NCBI RefSeq assembly: GCF_023278565.1
Contig: NC_064678.1
Span: 4,092,001-4,156,000 of the forward strand
Direction of reading: 5' to 3'
Source: Colletotrichum lupini
Taxonomy: Eukaryota; Ascomycota; Sordariomycetes; Glomerellales; Glomerellaceae
Length of the DNA stretch: 64,000 bases
Shown: one piece after another, positions 11,612 to 23,551 of the stretch
Numbering within the stretch: position 1 is the first letter of the stretch
Layout of the letters: each line of letters starts with the position of its first letter
Notes under the pieces: generated by a model
Told to the model about the DNA's origin: nothing
Databases searched by the model: none
What the model saw: the letters and a program-made list of their open reading frames with translations, nothing else
Made by a program: the position numbers and the translations under genes

Positions 11612-14600
11612 TTCGAGATGGATTTGGGCGTGTTGTGTGATGATGTATTGGGTGGTGAGGGCGAGGTTTGGTCCAGGGCGGAAAGGATGGATGAAGAGTT
11701 GGAAGATTGGCGGCGCGGCGTCAGGAAGCTTAGTAGGTAGTAATGGCTTTGTCGGAGATAGCTGCTTTGATGGATGGGGTGGCGGACGGGCCGGGGATCC
11801 AATGGGCCACGAGTTGTGATCTGGTGGGTAAAGGACTGGGCAAGGTTTTGGGCGGTGGTGCGTGTTGGGTTGGTTTTGGTGGTGAGCTGGAGCGGTGCGG
11901 GTTCAGGTTCTCCTGGGTGCGGTGCGGTGCGATCTGTCTCTCTCGTGGGTGGCAGATTATTTCGCGTCGGCGACTCGCACAGTCGACGGCGATGCGAGGC
12001 AAGGCGGTGATGGCGATGGGGGTTTGGCGATGGATGGAACGGGAGGGTGGAAGGGTTGATGAGAAGGGGGACAGAGAGAATTTTTATTTTATGGGGGAAT
12101 CCATCTGGTAAGTTTGGCGTCTCATTTTCGAGAGAGCGCCAGAGCAGGCGGCGTGACAATAAACGGTTCTCATGCTGCCTGGGTTGGGTGCGCGGTGGTG
12201 CTGGGTGCGTGGTGCGTGGTGCTGGGCTCCCGTTTCTCTCTCACCCGCGCTCAAGAATTGACCTCCAGCTTTCGCTTCCTCTCGCGCACCTGCCACCAGC
12301 GCCGCAGTTGTGGGTAAGCGAAAGGAAGACCCGACCAGTAATCTGGGGGGGCCGTGACCGGAAAGGGATGCACGGGTGGATTTTTCTCCCCCTTCCAGAA
12401 GTACAAAGGTACATACCATACATCGGGGCACGCAGGATGTATACATCCATCCATCCAAGATCTCACCCAAGGTGAGGTCCCTCAGAATCCAAGGGAAGCC
12501 GCAAAGTAAAGTTTCGTTCGTCCTCGCCATCCAAGCATCTTGGGCCGTTGTGACCTAATCATGGTTCATGGTCCAAGTACCTAGTTACCATTTTACGTGT
12601 AGCTGTCTGGGACTGTGGGCATCCTACCTACGTTAAGGTACCTTGAGGAGTACGGAATACCTATCCAAGCACAAACTTGAAGTGAACACTCATGGAAGGG
12701 TAACAAGGCAAGATACGTACCCCGGCACCCTCCGTCCGTCGGCCGGGGGCCATCCACGCACCGCGCTCCCTCACGTCAATCAATCCCGACACCAGGGCCA
12801 CCAAAAACGTGGACTTTCCGTGCTTGCTCTGGCTTACCTAGTAGGTGGTTTGACGATGCGTGTGGAAGGCATGCCGGGCTATCTGTCTTGCTGCATTTTG
12901 CACCAATTTCTTTGATTGTGCCCTTCCAAGTGCCCCTTTCCCCCATTTCGCCATCTGACCTCCCGTCACCTCAGGCTTCAGAAGGACGTTCGGGATGAGA
13001 ATGGAAGCTCACCTCAGTAATATCCACTCCAGACACACACATGGCACACGCACACACCCACCACACCTTCCTTCCTTCCCCCTCTTCCCCCCTTATTGCC
13101 TTCATCTCTTCTCGTCACGACCGTCCGTAATGATTCCCGTCCTTTCCCCGGCCCAGTCCTTGACTTTTCCTCACGTTCTGCGCATCTCCGTGCCTCAGGC
13201 GGACGTCCATCATCTATCCACATCCTCCCAACCATTCATCCCGACTCCTTCAATTGCCAGGCCAAAGGCGAAACACTTGACTTTCACACCTCGCGACAAG
13301 GTCCAGCAGTCTATTACCCATTTAGGCAACGCTTGACTCGAAGATTGACGATAGAACGCTACCTTTGCATCTCTCCACACAATACGTTCCCAGTAATTCA
13401 CCAGCTGATGATCCATGACCCTTTCAGACTTTATGTACTATCGCAGATTATTTCCCTCAGCCTTCAGCTCCATGACACAATCAGCCCGCCTTGGTCGCTG
13501 GGCATTCGGCACATTATCTCATCCCGCTCATGAGCGATAGATGCATCCTGCACCACGCTTCCAGCACATTTCATCTTCCGACCTTTCCCACGCGGTACTA
13601 TTATTTCCAGACCAATTGAGAAGGCTGCCAAAGACTGCGATTGCGAATTTGTGCGAAAACACCATGCAAAAATAATCACTGCGGGATCTACGGGTTGTCC
13701 GTACTGGCGGTGGCACGAATGGGTCGGCGAGCGAGGATCAAGGCGATAGAAATTCAAGTCTCAAACTAACAAATCCTCATCAGATCCGATGGGCCCAGGT
13801 CTGCGCTTGGCTGGCGCACTACGTACGATACTTGTCCAGGTCGGCCCAGAACTCTGAATTGGTGATGGCGACCTGCAGGCTTCCGGCCGAGCCTGGAATC
13901 CCCTTGGATCCCTCGTTGGGGCTTGAACCTTAGTCACCCTGGCATCTCTCTTGTCATCATTTCGCCTTCCAGAAGCAATCCGTGTCCGCCGCATCAGAAG
14001 ACCATGGACGCTGATGGACAGTTTTGAGCAAACGAGGTGGCGAGCTGCGTATTCTACTTTATCAACACCAGTAGTCATGATAGGATGTGCCTGATGCCAT
14101 TGCACTGCATGCGCTGTGAGGAAAGGTCCAGCAGAACGACTGCCAGGCCGATCCGAGATGGGCACCTTGCGACCGCCGACTGCCTGCACCACAACCAAAT
14201 TGGATCCTCTACGGGCTTTGATAAGAAGGGTTGATTGCTGGAGGCTCCTCCCAACCAGCCTTCCTCATTTCGACACTAGATAGGTCACGAACGAGGGCAT
14301 TTCACGTCCCACGATGCACTTAGACGGACCGTTTAGTTTAAGGTTCTTCTGGCATCATGAATTTTCAGCGACAAAGATATACCTAAGTATGCGTATTAGT
14401 ACATCAGCCTCTCGACCAACTGCGTCTGAGAGAACCTCGTGAGACTGGACCTCGGGAAGCCCTAATAATTGAAAAAAGAGGGCCAGCGAGAACTTCCGCG
14501 TCTGCCGTGGCCTCACTTCCCTGTCAAATGGGTTCGAAAAAATGCTTCCAACCCCAACTTCAATCCCACATGGCGAGAGCCAATCGTGCTTCGAGATCCC

Positions 14601-15573
14601 AAACAACCCATCCCGAGACCAGCAGAAGTGGAAGGCCGGGTGGTGCAAGCCTGAATGGAAATGAGGTCAGAGCTCAGCTCCGATCAACCTGTACAAAAAC
14701 GTACAATGCCACACGAATGAAGGAAGAAAGGCTCCCCCGTTTCACAGCACGCCGAACCTGGTCATCGCCAGTCCAATGACGCTTCTCCAACGAAGTACCA
14801 TTCAACCGGCGTGTTTCTAGCCTTCAACCACCTGGCAAGCTGTTGGTGGAAAGCATCTGGTGCCAGCAGATACCTGAGAAAGGCAAGAAAGTCAACCCGT
14901 ACGATGAAGTAGATTGCGTCGTTTCGTCAGATCCGTGCAGCCGCTGTTGACTATCATCAACGGCACCCCCCAAGGCCAAGATTTATGCGGTCTCAACTGC
15001 CTTCTCAGGATGATTGAGCTGCTCCGGGTGCCGAGTGTCGCCCGATAGCGGATCATCGCCACTGACAGGAAGCGGAACCTGCATCGTCACCATTCCAAAG
15101 CCAAGTTTGTGCGTGCATCCTCGAATTCAACACCGCGCGTGCAGCGCTCCACAACCAGGAGAACATCTTCCGGCGGCGGCACATTCGTCACCACGGCCAG
15201 TCTAGCCGTGCGATTGTCTCCTCGTCCCGATCAACCATCGCCGCCGCAAGCCACGGAAAAGACCAAAGAAGGGGATAGTGACCCAAATTATGGATTGTCC
15301 GATTTGCAAATTGCCTACTTTAGTATTGGACGTCGATTCTTGGAAAGACATAAGCGTTGTTTCCCCTTACTCACGGCCGCCGTTGATCCGTCAATGACCG
15401 AGGGACGATTTACCTTTGGAATGCATATGCATCAGCGACCATCGAACGGTCTCTGGAATGCGTTGCCATGTTTACACTACGTGCGACGCCACCTTGCTAT
15501 ATCATGAGCTCGAGAAGTCTCGAGACCTTGTTTGAGAGAGAAACCATCTCTTACTCACCTTAAACATTCCAAG
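11612..15573. other. 4 kb spacer without a supportable gene
   Basis: Several open frames of 100-200 codons occur on both strands (for example minus 11542-12159, plus 13096-13533, minus 13761-14198, plus 15109-15507). None has a domain, splice-site pattern or codon bias I would trust. GGTGCGTGGTGC-type repeats lie at about 12185-12225. The region probably contains the Ies4 promoter and the leader of the secreted-protein gene at its right end. Confidence 0.45.
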
Positions 15574-16443
15574 ATGCATCTTATCAGCAAAATTCTTTAT
15601 GTCTGCGTCGCTTTACACGTCGCCTTTCAGGGCGCGTCCGGCGCAATTCTCCGGGGACGAACCAGCGATGCCGATTCTAACCAGCTTTCAGCAAGTGATT
15701 TTCAAACTCTGAGCCAGGCCGCGGAGGATCTGAACAGTCAGCTGGACAACTTTTTGAGAAACTGGAGCGGTGGTCACCGTAAACCCGAAACCGAGGAAAC
15801 CACAACCATTGTCAAGCGGCAAACCAGTGGCCTCTCGATATCTGCGCAAGACCTTCAAGATCTTTTGAAGCTCATCCAGTCCATCGAGCGGCAGTTGGCG
15901 GCGATCATCTCTGGCAGCACCACGGCAAGCGGGACGGTGGCACCGGCTCCGTCAAACACTGTCAACAACCCTGGGCCGGTTGCTTCTTCGTCACCTGCCA
16001 ATCCAGGTGTAAGTTCTCCTACCCCCAACCCCGTTCTAACGAACACAGGAAATGGCGGGCCGCTCACCACGGCATACGGGACGTCCGTCTCGACCGGGAC
16101 GAGATGCGTAACGACCATCACTCAGACCTTTACCGAGTATGTCAATGAGGACGGAACGACAGCCGTGCCTGGGGCTCGCCGATCAGTCGTGGACGACGTC
16201 GAGGTGGATGCCGAAGAGGACGATGAGCCTTGGGTCACTGCCACCGTGCCTCGGGACACTGAAGAAGACGATGAGTGGGAGCCCTGGGTCCAGTTCGACG
16301 GGACTACCACCGAGGATGACGAGTCCGATGTGGGCTTCACGACGCGCGATTCCTGGACGGAGCTGGGTGTTAAGCGTCGTGAACCGCTGGGCGAGACCAG
16401 TGACCCTGGGCTCCTCTTCGTTCGCGACGAGGAGGGAATTTGA
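15574..16443 (+). CDS. Small acidic secreted protein of unknown function
   Basis: Read without introns this gives 289 aa. The chosen ATG opens a clear signal peptide (MHLISKILYVCVALHVAFQG, cleavage near ASGA). An upstream in-frame ATG at 15532 would place charged residues before it. Two segments predicted helical, each with a Gln-Leu pattern (about 33-60 and 88-110), are separated by a dibasic site in TIVKRQ. A Pro/Ser/Thr/Asn linker follows, then a strongly acidic region with tandem acidic/Trp segments (EEDDEPWVTA, TEEDDEWEPWVQ). Further dibasic sites (GARRS, VKRRE) could be Kex2 cleavage points. An intron-like segment at 16007-16048 (42 nt, in frame, CTAAC and ACAG present) may be spliced out, giving 275 aa. 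I do not recognise the family. Confidence 0.65.
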   Translation: MHLISKILYVCVALHVAFQGASGAILRGRTSDADSNQLSASDFQTLSQAAEDLNSQLDNFLRNWSGGHRKPETEETTTIVKRQTSGLSISAQDLQDLLKLIQSIERQLAAIISGSTTASGTVAPAPSNTVNNPGPVASSSPANPGVSSPTPNPVLTNTGNGGPLTTAYGTSVSTGTRCVTTITQTFTEYVNEDGTTAVPGARRSVVDDVEVDAEEDDEPWVTATVPRDTEEDDEWEPWVQFDGTTTEDDESDVGFTTRDSWTELGVKRREPLGETSDPGLLFVRDEEGI

Positions 16444-17871
16444 CGGCGTCGCATGGCGTCGAAAGGTAGGCTTGGTCACTCAAGTGCGAAGATCGACTTG
16501 GCTCACAGTTCACAGTACATGATGATTGAGAGACCGTCCACGGACGACGTTGAGAATGGGCAACGACACATTATGATGGACGAATTTCGGATAATGATTT
16601 CCACGACTTATTTACGACATTCATTTGGCATGAGAAGCACGAAAGCATGAGAAACATTTGGACGGAGAAGAATGCAAGTAGAGATAGACATGTACGCTGT
16701 TTTTCGGCATCTCAACTACCAGAACGGCAACGGCTGGGAAATTCTTGAATCGGGTTTTGTGTATCGTACCGTACCTTCAACAGGCGGCGGGCACACTGGA
16801 TGAAATTACTATGGAATGATTAGACGGGCACACTCCTTTCAATGCAACGCTACGACTTAAAATCCCCTTATCTTAACAATTATCAGTCTCGTTTGTGTGT
16901 GAAACCTGTTAGCGTCTCAGCGCAGTTCAGTCGAAGGGGGGAAAAAAGAGTCCGGGTCCGTGTGCCAAGAGGCCGGAACGGTTCCGGCCACGCCGGCAAT
17001 AATCGGTCAATAAGTGGGGCTAGAGAAAGTCAATACTCAACCACCGCTCCAGTCCCCAGCGCGCCTGCACCGGACCTAAACTCGGCATCTCCAACAACAA
17101 CGACGCCGATAAAAAGTTTGACCTCACGAAAAAGGAAAGGAATGCATGTAAGGTCATCAGGGTGTGATACACGATGTGGGCAGGATCAAGGGTATGTGAA
17201 CCAGTTAGGTGCAGCGGTATTGTGCTTATCGTGGAGTGCAAGGGCTTGGCCAGCATGAAAGAGACGAAGATGGTGGGAGCGAATCTCGGGTCTGGGCTAT
17301 CTTGATGACCCCGTGTGACCAGAGATTAGGATGATATGACAAACAGAAATAAGGGAACGGACTGGACGGGACGGACGAGACGGACGGGGGGTGGAGAGAA
17401 AGAGGGATTCGTGTCATGGCCGGAGGTGCAACCCCCTCACTTGAGGCCGGAATCGATTCCGGCCACGAACTATATACACGGCGCCGAGTGGCGGCAGGTC
17501 AACGAAACAAACTTGCACTCCAACTCATTCAGCACTCTTGCATTGAGAAGTAACTGAGAAAGCTCGACTGGAAATTATCTGGCATTTTTTTGCGAATTTT
17601 CCGCACATTTTTACATACCCATCTCACTTACACGCATCTTGGTGAAGCTCATCTTGAGTTCGACTTACACCAACCCAAATCCCAATCATTTCCCACTTGC
17701 CCAGACATCCATCCCACACTTGCACACACATAACCACGCCATCATCACTTCGTAACCCACATCCACCAACCCGCACTTACACACATCTCCCCCAACCCAT
17801 CCCATCCAAGCCCACACACACCTACATACCCCTATCTATCCCCGCGTTTTCAAGCAACCTTATCCATCACA
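16444..17871. other. Spacer and leader of the IDO gene
   Basis: No gene is supportable here. The last 250 bases before the IDO start are a C/A-rich, G-poor tract typical of a fungal promoter-proximal leader. The stretch 16450-17600 contains only short frames. Confidence 0.5.
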
Positions 17872-19421
17872 ATGGGCTCAATCGACTCCACCCCCTTCCC
17901 CGTCCTCGACGACCCCCGCGCCTCCGACACCTCCCTCCCGGCCTTCATGGTCTCCACCACCCGCGGCTTCCTCCCCCGCGCCGATCCCGTCGCCGTCCTG
18001 CCCGCCGAGTTTGCGCCCCTAGAGGACATTCTCGCGCGTATGCCGGTCAAGAAGCTCGACGGCACACCGGGTCTCCTGGCCTCCTCCAAGCTCGGCGAGA
18101 CCGTCGACGCGGAGTTCCCGGACCTGACGGACGCTATCGACCAGTACAAGGAGAACTTGCCGCTCATGAACGCGCTGTACCGCGACTACTCGTTCCTCGC
18201 GTCCGCCTACCTGCTCGAGCCGTGCCACGAGCGGTTCGTCCGCGGCGAAGGGTACGGGCTCGCGAGGGATGTGTTGCCCAGGAACATTTCGATGCCCATT
18301 GCCCGCTGCGCTGAACTGTAAGTCTTCTCTCCCACGCCATTGTAGCATCCCGCATCTGACATCCGTCATAAAGCACCGGCTTCAAGCCATGGATGGAATA
18401 CGCAGGCTCCTACGCCCTCTACAACTACCGCCTCGAGGACCCCGCAAAGGGCATGGAGTACTCCAACATCCGCCTCATCCGCGCCTTCGAGCACGGCCTG
18501 GACCCGACCTCCTCCGAGGCAGGCTTCGTTCTCGTCCACATCGACATGGTCAAGAACACGGGGCCCCTCGTAAAGGGCACAATGGCCGCCCTCCGCTCCT
18601 CCGTGCCCACCGCCTCCCCCGCCCCCTCTCTGGACCGCGCCGCCCTCAACCAGGGCCTGTCCGAGGTCCTCGCCGCCCTCCGCAAGATCAACAACACAAT
18701 GGAGACCATGTGGGACAAGTCCCGCCCGCAGAGCTACACCAGCTTCCGCACCTTCATCTTCGGCATCACCAGCCAATCCATGTTCCCCAACGGCGTCGTC
18801 TACGAGGGCGTAAACGACGGCAAGCCCATGTCTTTCCGCGGCGAGTCGGGCGCCAACGACTCCATCGTACCCCTCATGGACAATTTGTTGCAGGTGCCCA
18901 TGCCCGACACCCCGCTCACCGAGATCCTCAAGGACTTCAGGTCCTACCGCCCCAGCAACCACCGCCAGTTCCTCATGCACGTCAAAGACCGCTCCCTCGA
19001 GGTCGGCCTCAAGGACGCCGCGCTCTCCGCCAAGCTCTCCGCCGACGGCCTGGGCGCCGAGGAGAAGGAGGCCGTCAAGGAGTCCCGCCGCCTGTGGCTG
19101 CATATCCTGCACCAGGTGCGCGACTTCCGCTGGCGGCACTGGTGCTTCGCGCGCGAGTACATCCTGAAGCGCACGTCGCACCCGACGGCCACGGGCGGCA
19201 GTCCCATCGTCACGTGGTTGCCGAACCAGCTCGAGGCGATTTTGGTGGAGATGGAGGATCTGTACGGGGCTGTTGGCGGTGCCAAGGGGGAGTGGGATTT
19301 GGGCGAGGAGATGAGGGATGTGATGGACCTTGTTGCGCGGCAGAAGACGACGCTGAGGAAGGAGGTTGCCAAGTATTGTGCTGAGAGGGGGGTGAACACC
19401 GTTCTGCAGGCGGATTCTTGA
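17872..19421 (+). CDS. BNA2: Indoleamine 2,3-dioxygenase (tryptophan to N-formylkynurenine)
   Basis: Exons 17872-18317 and 18374-19421 join across a 56-nt intron to encode 497 aa. The protein follows the IDO fold throughout: LYRDYSFLASAYLLEPCH, then PWMEYAGSYALYNYRL, SFRTFIFGI, a Ser/Gly-rich loop (FRGESGANDSIVP), YRPSNHRQFLMHV, and finally RWRHWCFAREYIL with the proximal haem-ligand His at about residue 404. The enzyme is a haem dioxygenase opening the indole ring, the first step of the kynurenine route to NAD. Ascomycetes carry several IDO paralogues with different substrate affinity, so this copy need not be the main NAD-pathway enzyme. It has no signal peptide and is expected to be cytosolic. 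It is convergent with the MFS transporter 265 bp away. Confidence 0.9.
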
Positions 19422-19686
19422 TGAGTGGTGGTGGTGGCGGTGTGGTGATTGGCGTGAGAGGGGAGAGAGGGGGATGGTAGACAAAGGGAGTGATGATAAG
19501 CTGCGGGCGCAAGGACATGGTAGAGAGAGGCGGTGTGATATTGGCTCGTCTCTCCTGAAGCATATACAATTTCAAGTAACAAAAATTCTATTATTTTAAA
19601 CCTCTTTAACTGCCTGCCCGCTATCGTCATTCTGTCATTTAAATGCGACTCCAGGGGGCGCAAGACAAACAAATCGTAAAATCTCG

Positions 19687-21631
19687 TCATTTGTTCAACG
19701 CCGCGTCCATGCTCTTCCTCCACTCAGGGGCCTTCTTCCTAAGGGTCCAGACACAGATATAGCCCGACACCCAGGCAAAGATACCCAGTATCGTGAAGAG
19801 CCACCCGTTGCCGATGGCGTTAATCACGGGCTGCGCGGCAATCGCACCAATGCAACTGAAAATGTTTCTGACAAAATTGTTCACCGCCACGCCTCCCGAG
19901 CTGCGTTTGGGCATGAATTCGGTTAGCATGGTCGTGGCGGCGCCACTGGTGGTTGAATGTTAGCCTGAGCCGGATGAGATAAGATGGAGAAAAGTTAAAA
20001 GAACCAGATATCATTGGTGAGAGATAGAAGGAAGAACAAGAAAAGGACTTACAACACGAGCATCGAGCTGGCGCCGAATGTAAACAGACCGATACACGGC
20101 ACAAACCAAAACAGGCCCTTTTCCACCACCCAGCCGTAGTAGATGAGCGAAGCCGGGTACACCGTCGCCGCGATCCAGATGTTCTCGCGCATCCTGTCCT
20201 CCGGCAGCAGGATCAATTTCCCGTCGGCGTCGTACCGCCCCGCCTTACGGGCCTCCCTCGCCATGATGACGTCGAGCCAGCGGCCTCCCAGAAGGGAAGC
20301 GAGGAAGTAGCCCAGGCCGGCGGGGAAGTAGAAGAGGCCGATGATGAGCTCGCTGAAGCCGTAGGGGGCTTGGGACAAGGTGGCCTGGACCGAGATGTTT
20401 ACGACAAAGAGGGCGCCGAAGGTGACGGCGGCGAACCAGACTGTTATGGCGACGGGCGGGAAGCGGAGGTACAAGAGGACGGAGAGGGGGTCGATGAAGG
20501 ACTTTTTGAAGAAGGCGGCTGCCTTTTTGGAGTGGACTTTTACGGATTCGGTTGTTTTTGTCCGGGCGAGGGCGTTCTTTTCGGTGCCTTCTGATACGAG
20601 TTGAGGCTGCTGCGGTACTGCCACAGGTCTGGGACGCGCGAGGGTCTCGGGCAGACAGAACAGGATCATGACGAGGACGAGCCCGCCGTAGATGGCGAGC
20701 GTCCACATGGTCGACTGCCACCCGAACCGCTGCGCCAGCGCGCCGCCGATGATGGGCGCGAGCAAGGGGCCCGTGAGGGGCCCGAGGTAGAAGATGCTCA
20801 TGGCCCGGCCGCGCTCGCGCGGCTCCCAGATGTCGGCGATGGTTCCGGCGCCGACGGCCTGGACGCTGGCGCTGGCGCCGCCGGCGAGGAGGCGCATGAC
20901 GATGAGCATCTCAATGTTCACGCTGACGGCGGAGAGGATGGAGAAGAGGACGAAGAGGGTGAAGGAGAGGAGGTAGATTGTGCGGCGGCCGAGGGTCTCG
21001 GAGAAGGAGGACCACCAGAGGGGGAAGATTGCCATGGCGAGCATGTAGAATGCTACCGAGAGGTTGGTGATTGTGGGGGTGACGCCGAATTCTTTGGACA
21101 TTTCGGTGAGGGCGGCTTTCGTTTGTGAGTATACCTGAGATTGAAAGGTAAGATACATGAAAGGTAGTACTCACGATAGAAGATGGACGAGCCCATGGGT
21201 GAGACGGCCGCGGCGAGAGCGATGATCAAGGTGATTGTCCATTTCGTCTTGTTGGTGTAATGATACGGGTTATCCACTTCCGGGATGGTGGTGAGCTGTG
21301 CGAGAAACCCGCGCCGTTTAGACCGGGCGACGATGGAAAGGGCTCGGGAGCGGGTGGACGAGGCCCGGGACCGCGTTCTCGCCGGGGCGTTGCCGGCTGC
21401 TGATGGGTCCCCATCCTCTCCCTCCACCTCCCCGTCCCCCTCCGAGTCGGCATCGGCATCGGCCGCGGCAGACTTGCGGGACCGGTCTCCATTCCTCCGG
21501 CCAACCTCTGTGATCTCATCTTCGCTGTCGCTCGATTGGCTACTGCTGCTCTGTTCCTCACCACGGCCTGGGTTTTTGGTTTCTTCCGGCGGAAAAGAAT
21601 CCTTTTCCGGATCGTGTGATGTGGTAGTCAT
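19687..21631 (-). CDS. MFS transporter, DHA1-like drug:H+ antiporter type
   Basis: Exons 21631-21175, 21115-20053 and 19945-19687 give 592 aa. The first junction uses the acceptor before CCGCC, restoring SSIFYPALTEMSKEFGVTP; a nearer AG would break the frame. About 115 N-terminal residues are hydrophilic, acidic and Ser-rich, then KWTITLIIALAAAVSPMGSS begins the first helix. A motif-A-like loop (SETLGRRTIY) and a motif-C-like helix (GPLTGPLLAPIIGG) mark a 12-helix DHA1 protein, with a long central loop from about residue 330 rich in Lys. Members export drugs, polyamines or organic acids; the substrate here cannot be read from sequence. Closest in style to the fungal Qdr/Tpo branch (inference). 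Confidence 0.88.
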
Positions 21632-22887
21632 CTTTCTTCCTTTCGTGACGAGCCTTTTTCGCCGAGTCGGTGCCGATGTGGATACGACAGGTGAAGGGCG
21701 CGAGAACTCAATGCCAGACGGAAAAGCTCACACGGCGATCCAACAAAACCGCCTTGGTATGACAGAGAGAGGGAGAGGAAAGTAAGGTCTCGTCACTTGA
21801 CCTTCAAGACTCCGTAAAGCCAAGCAAGTAAAACAATAGAAAGAAAGATGGTAGAGGATCGACCGTCACAAGAAGAAAAAATGACGACAAGGAAAATTGC
21901 CGGGGACCTGGGCCGTATTATGAATCGGGTGTTGACCGGCTTTCCCACCCCACACCACACCCATCCAGGGCTGGTCGTGTGTCCATGATGGCGGCTAGCC
22001 GTCTTCAACCCAGAAACGTGCTTGTCGGCTACCGCTACCGCTACCGCTCCGCAGTGGAGTAGATCGACACCGCGCTCGGCTGTGGGTAGCCGATGTTTCG
22101 AGCGCGAGGTGAGAGTAAGATGCCTCGGCGGTGTTTGTCCTGTATGGTGGATTAGTAGCAGTTATGGCGAGCTTTGGTAGTATGATGCTTCTCCCTCGTT
22201 TAGCGGAGTGATCGAATGGAGCACTTGCGACTATGAGAACTTGAGAAGACAATCCCCCGATTCCCATCGAAAAGGTAGGAAGATCGGCACTGGCCGTTTA
22301 GTATTGCCGTCTTTGGCCCTGTTTCCGGCTTGTTACCGCTTAGTCAAAGGCGCGAAAGGCGTCCATCGGCAATGGGGGGATGTGGTTCATTGAGCTAAAT
22401 GGGGCATGCCCCGAATCTTTTCGGCTCACTTCTTATCGAGGGTCTATTTCTTATCAGGCGGAACGGGTAGCTCCCGCCGCGGAATGGATCCCTGATGTCT
22501 CTGAGAGGGTCGGAGGAGACTGTCCAGGCCTGGTCTTCGCGGAGTGCATACCATGTACCCAAGTCGCGGTCGCCCGCATGCCTGGGCAGTATCCCGTCGT
22601 GGGTGAAGGAACACCTAAAAGTAGAAGGTTCTTCACACACAGGGAGGTGAGATGAAGGGCGGATGAACCGCGCAGTGAGCCAGGTTGTTGAGAACGGGGC
22701 AAACCTGAAAGATTCGACAATGGCTGACGTTGCCTCAATGTACCTCGGCTTGGAGGGGGACTGTCGCGGAATGTCCGACAGTGTAGGAGATGGTTGCCAG
22801 CCATCCATGACTCGAGCTTGTTGGTAGTTGCCAGTACGGAGTAAGGTGGCATTGTATTCAACTGTTTATAGAAACCGAGCCTGAACT

Positions 22888-23124
22888 TCAGACATTTCGA
22901 GAGAAGTGACTCAATGTTGCATCGAGACCAAGAGAGAACAAAAATCCAAGAATGTTCGGGGCACGGATAGTGATAGTGACATTTCCCAGGGCAACCAAGA
23001 GAGCGAGCGGGTCAGGAACAAGACTTTTGATCCCTGTTCCAATGGGTGAGCCAATTACAAGACCGAGAATTGAGCTGCCGAAAAGAGGTGAGTAGTCATT
23101 ACCATATTGAACGAAGAGGTTCAT
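22888..23124 (-). CDS. Possible small hydrophobic protein or exon
   Basis: This 78-aa frame has no recognisable family. About three quarters of its third codon positions are pyrimidines, as in real genes of the window, and the product is rich in Gly, Leu, Ile and Pro with no Cys (SSILGLVIGSPIGTG, PLALLVALGNVTITI). The sequence before its ATG on the minus strand (CAACTACACACTTATCTTAGT) looks like a fungal leader. No introns or domains are evident. It may be a small membrane-associated protein, one exon of a longer gene, or chance. Confidence 0.3.
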   Translation of the reverse strand: MNLFVQYGNDYSPLFGSSILGLVIGSPIGTGIKSLVPDPLALLVALGNVTITIRAPNILGFLFSLGLDATLSHFSRNV

Positions 23125-23418
23125 ACTAAGATAAGTGTGTAGTTGAAAGAGACTTGAATTTCTGCCTCTGGAACAATAAGGTTGCTGAATTAAGTTTATC
23201 CATGTGCTATTGGAGTCTGGTAGACTCGCTTCAACTCAATTAAACAAACCTTTACTATTAACCTCTGTGCCCAGTCCAGTCTCACTCACCACCTCTGTTC
23301 CCCTCCGAGTGCGGGGCTCTCCAAATTTTCATGGCCAAATATGCTGCCCGCCGAGTGGCGCACCGCACCATGAACCACCTCAGTCTAATTACAGGCCCAG
23401 CTGCATCGAGCCGCCAAT

Positions 23419-23425
23419 TGACTCA
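23419..23425. promoter_or_regulatory. Gcn4/Cpc1-type site TGACTCA upstream of PRO2
   Basis: A perfect palindromic TGACTCA lies about 127 bp before the PRO2 start codon. In fungi this is the core site for the cross-pathway (general amino-acid) control activator Gcn4/Cpc1, which commonly drives amino-acid biosynthesis genes. A second copy lies 0.5 kb further upstream at 22907-22913. Function is inferred from position. Confidence 0.55.
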
Positions 23426-23551
23426 TACCGAACTCACCTGAGCTTGTAAGTGTAGACAAGTCAATAAGTCTTGCACTTTTACTTTTACTCTAGTTGAGAG
23501 TGTCAAACTACTACACACAACTTCATTGGACAGGAAACCCATCCCCTCACC

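Larger units (their letters stand above)
21632..23551. other. Spacer between MFS and PRO2
   Basis: Contains the divergent promoters of the MFS and PRO2 genes. ACCGCT repeats occur at about 22027-22050. Two TGACTCA sites lie at 22907-22913 and 23419-23425. A 78-codon frame with coding-like base usage at 22888-23124 (minus) is listed separately. Confidence 0.5.

Noticed and set aside
13761..14198. A 145-codon minus-strand frame in the 12-15 kb spacer
   Set aside because: Arg/Pro/Ser-rich product with no bias, splice signals or domain; length is within chance for this composition.
18366..19484. A 372-codon minus-strand frame opposite the IDO gene
   Set aside because: It is a shadow of GC-rich coding sequence: its product is rich in Gly, Val, Glu and His with no domain, while the plus strand encodes a clear IDO.
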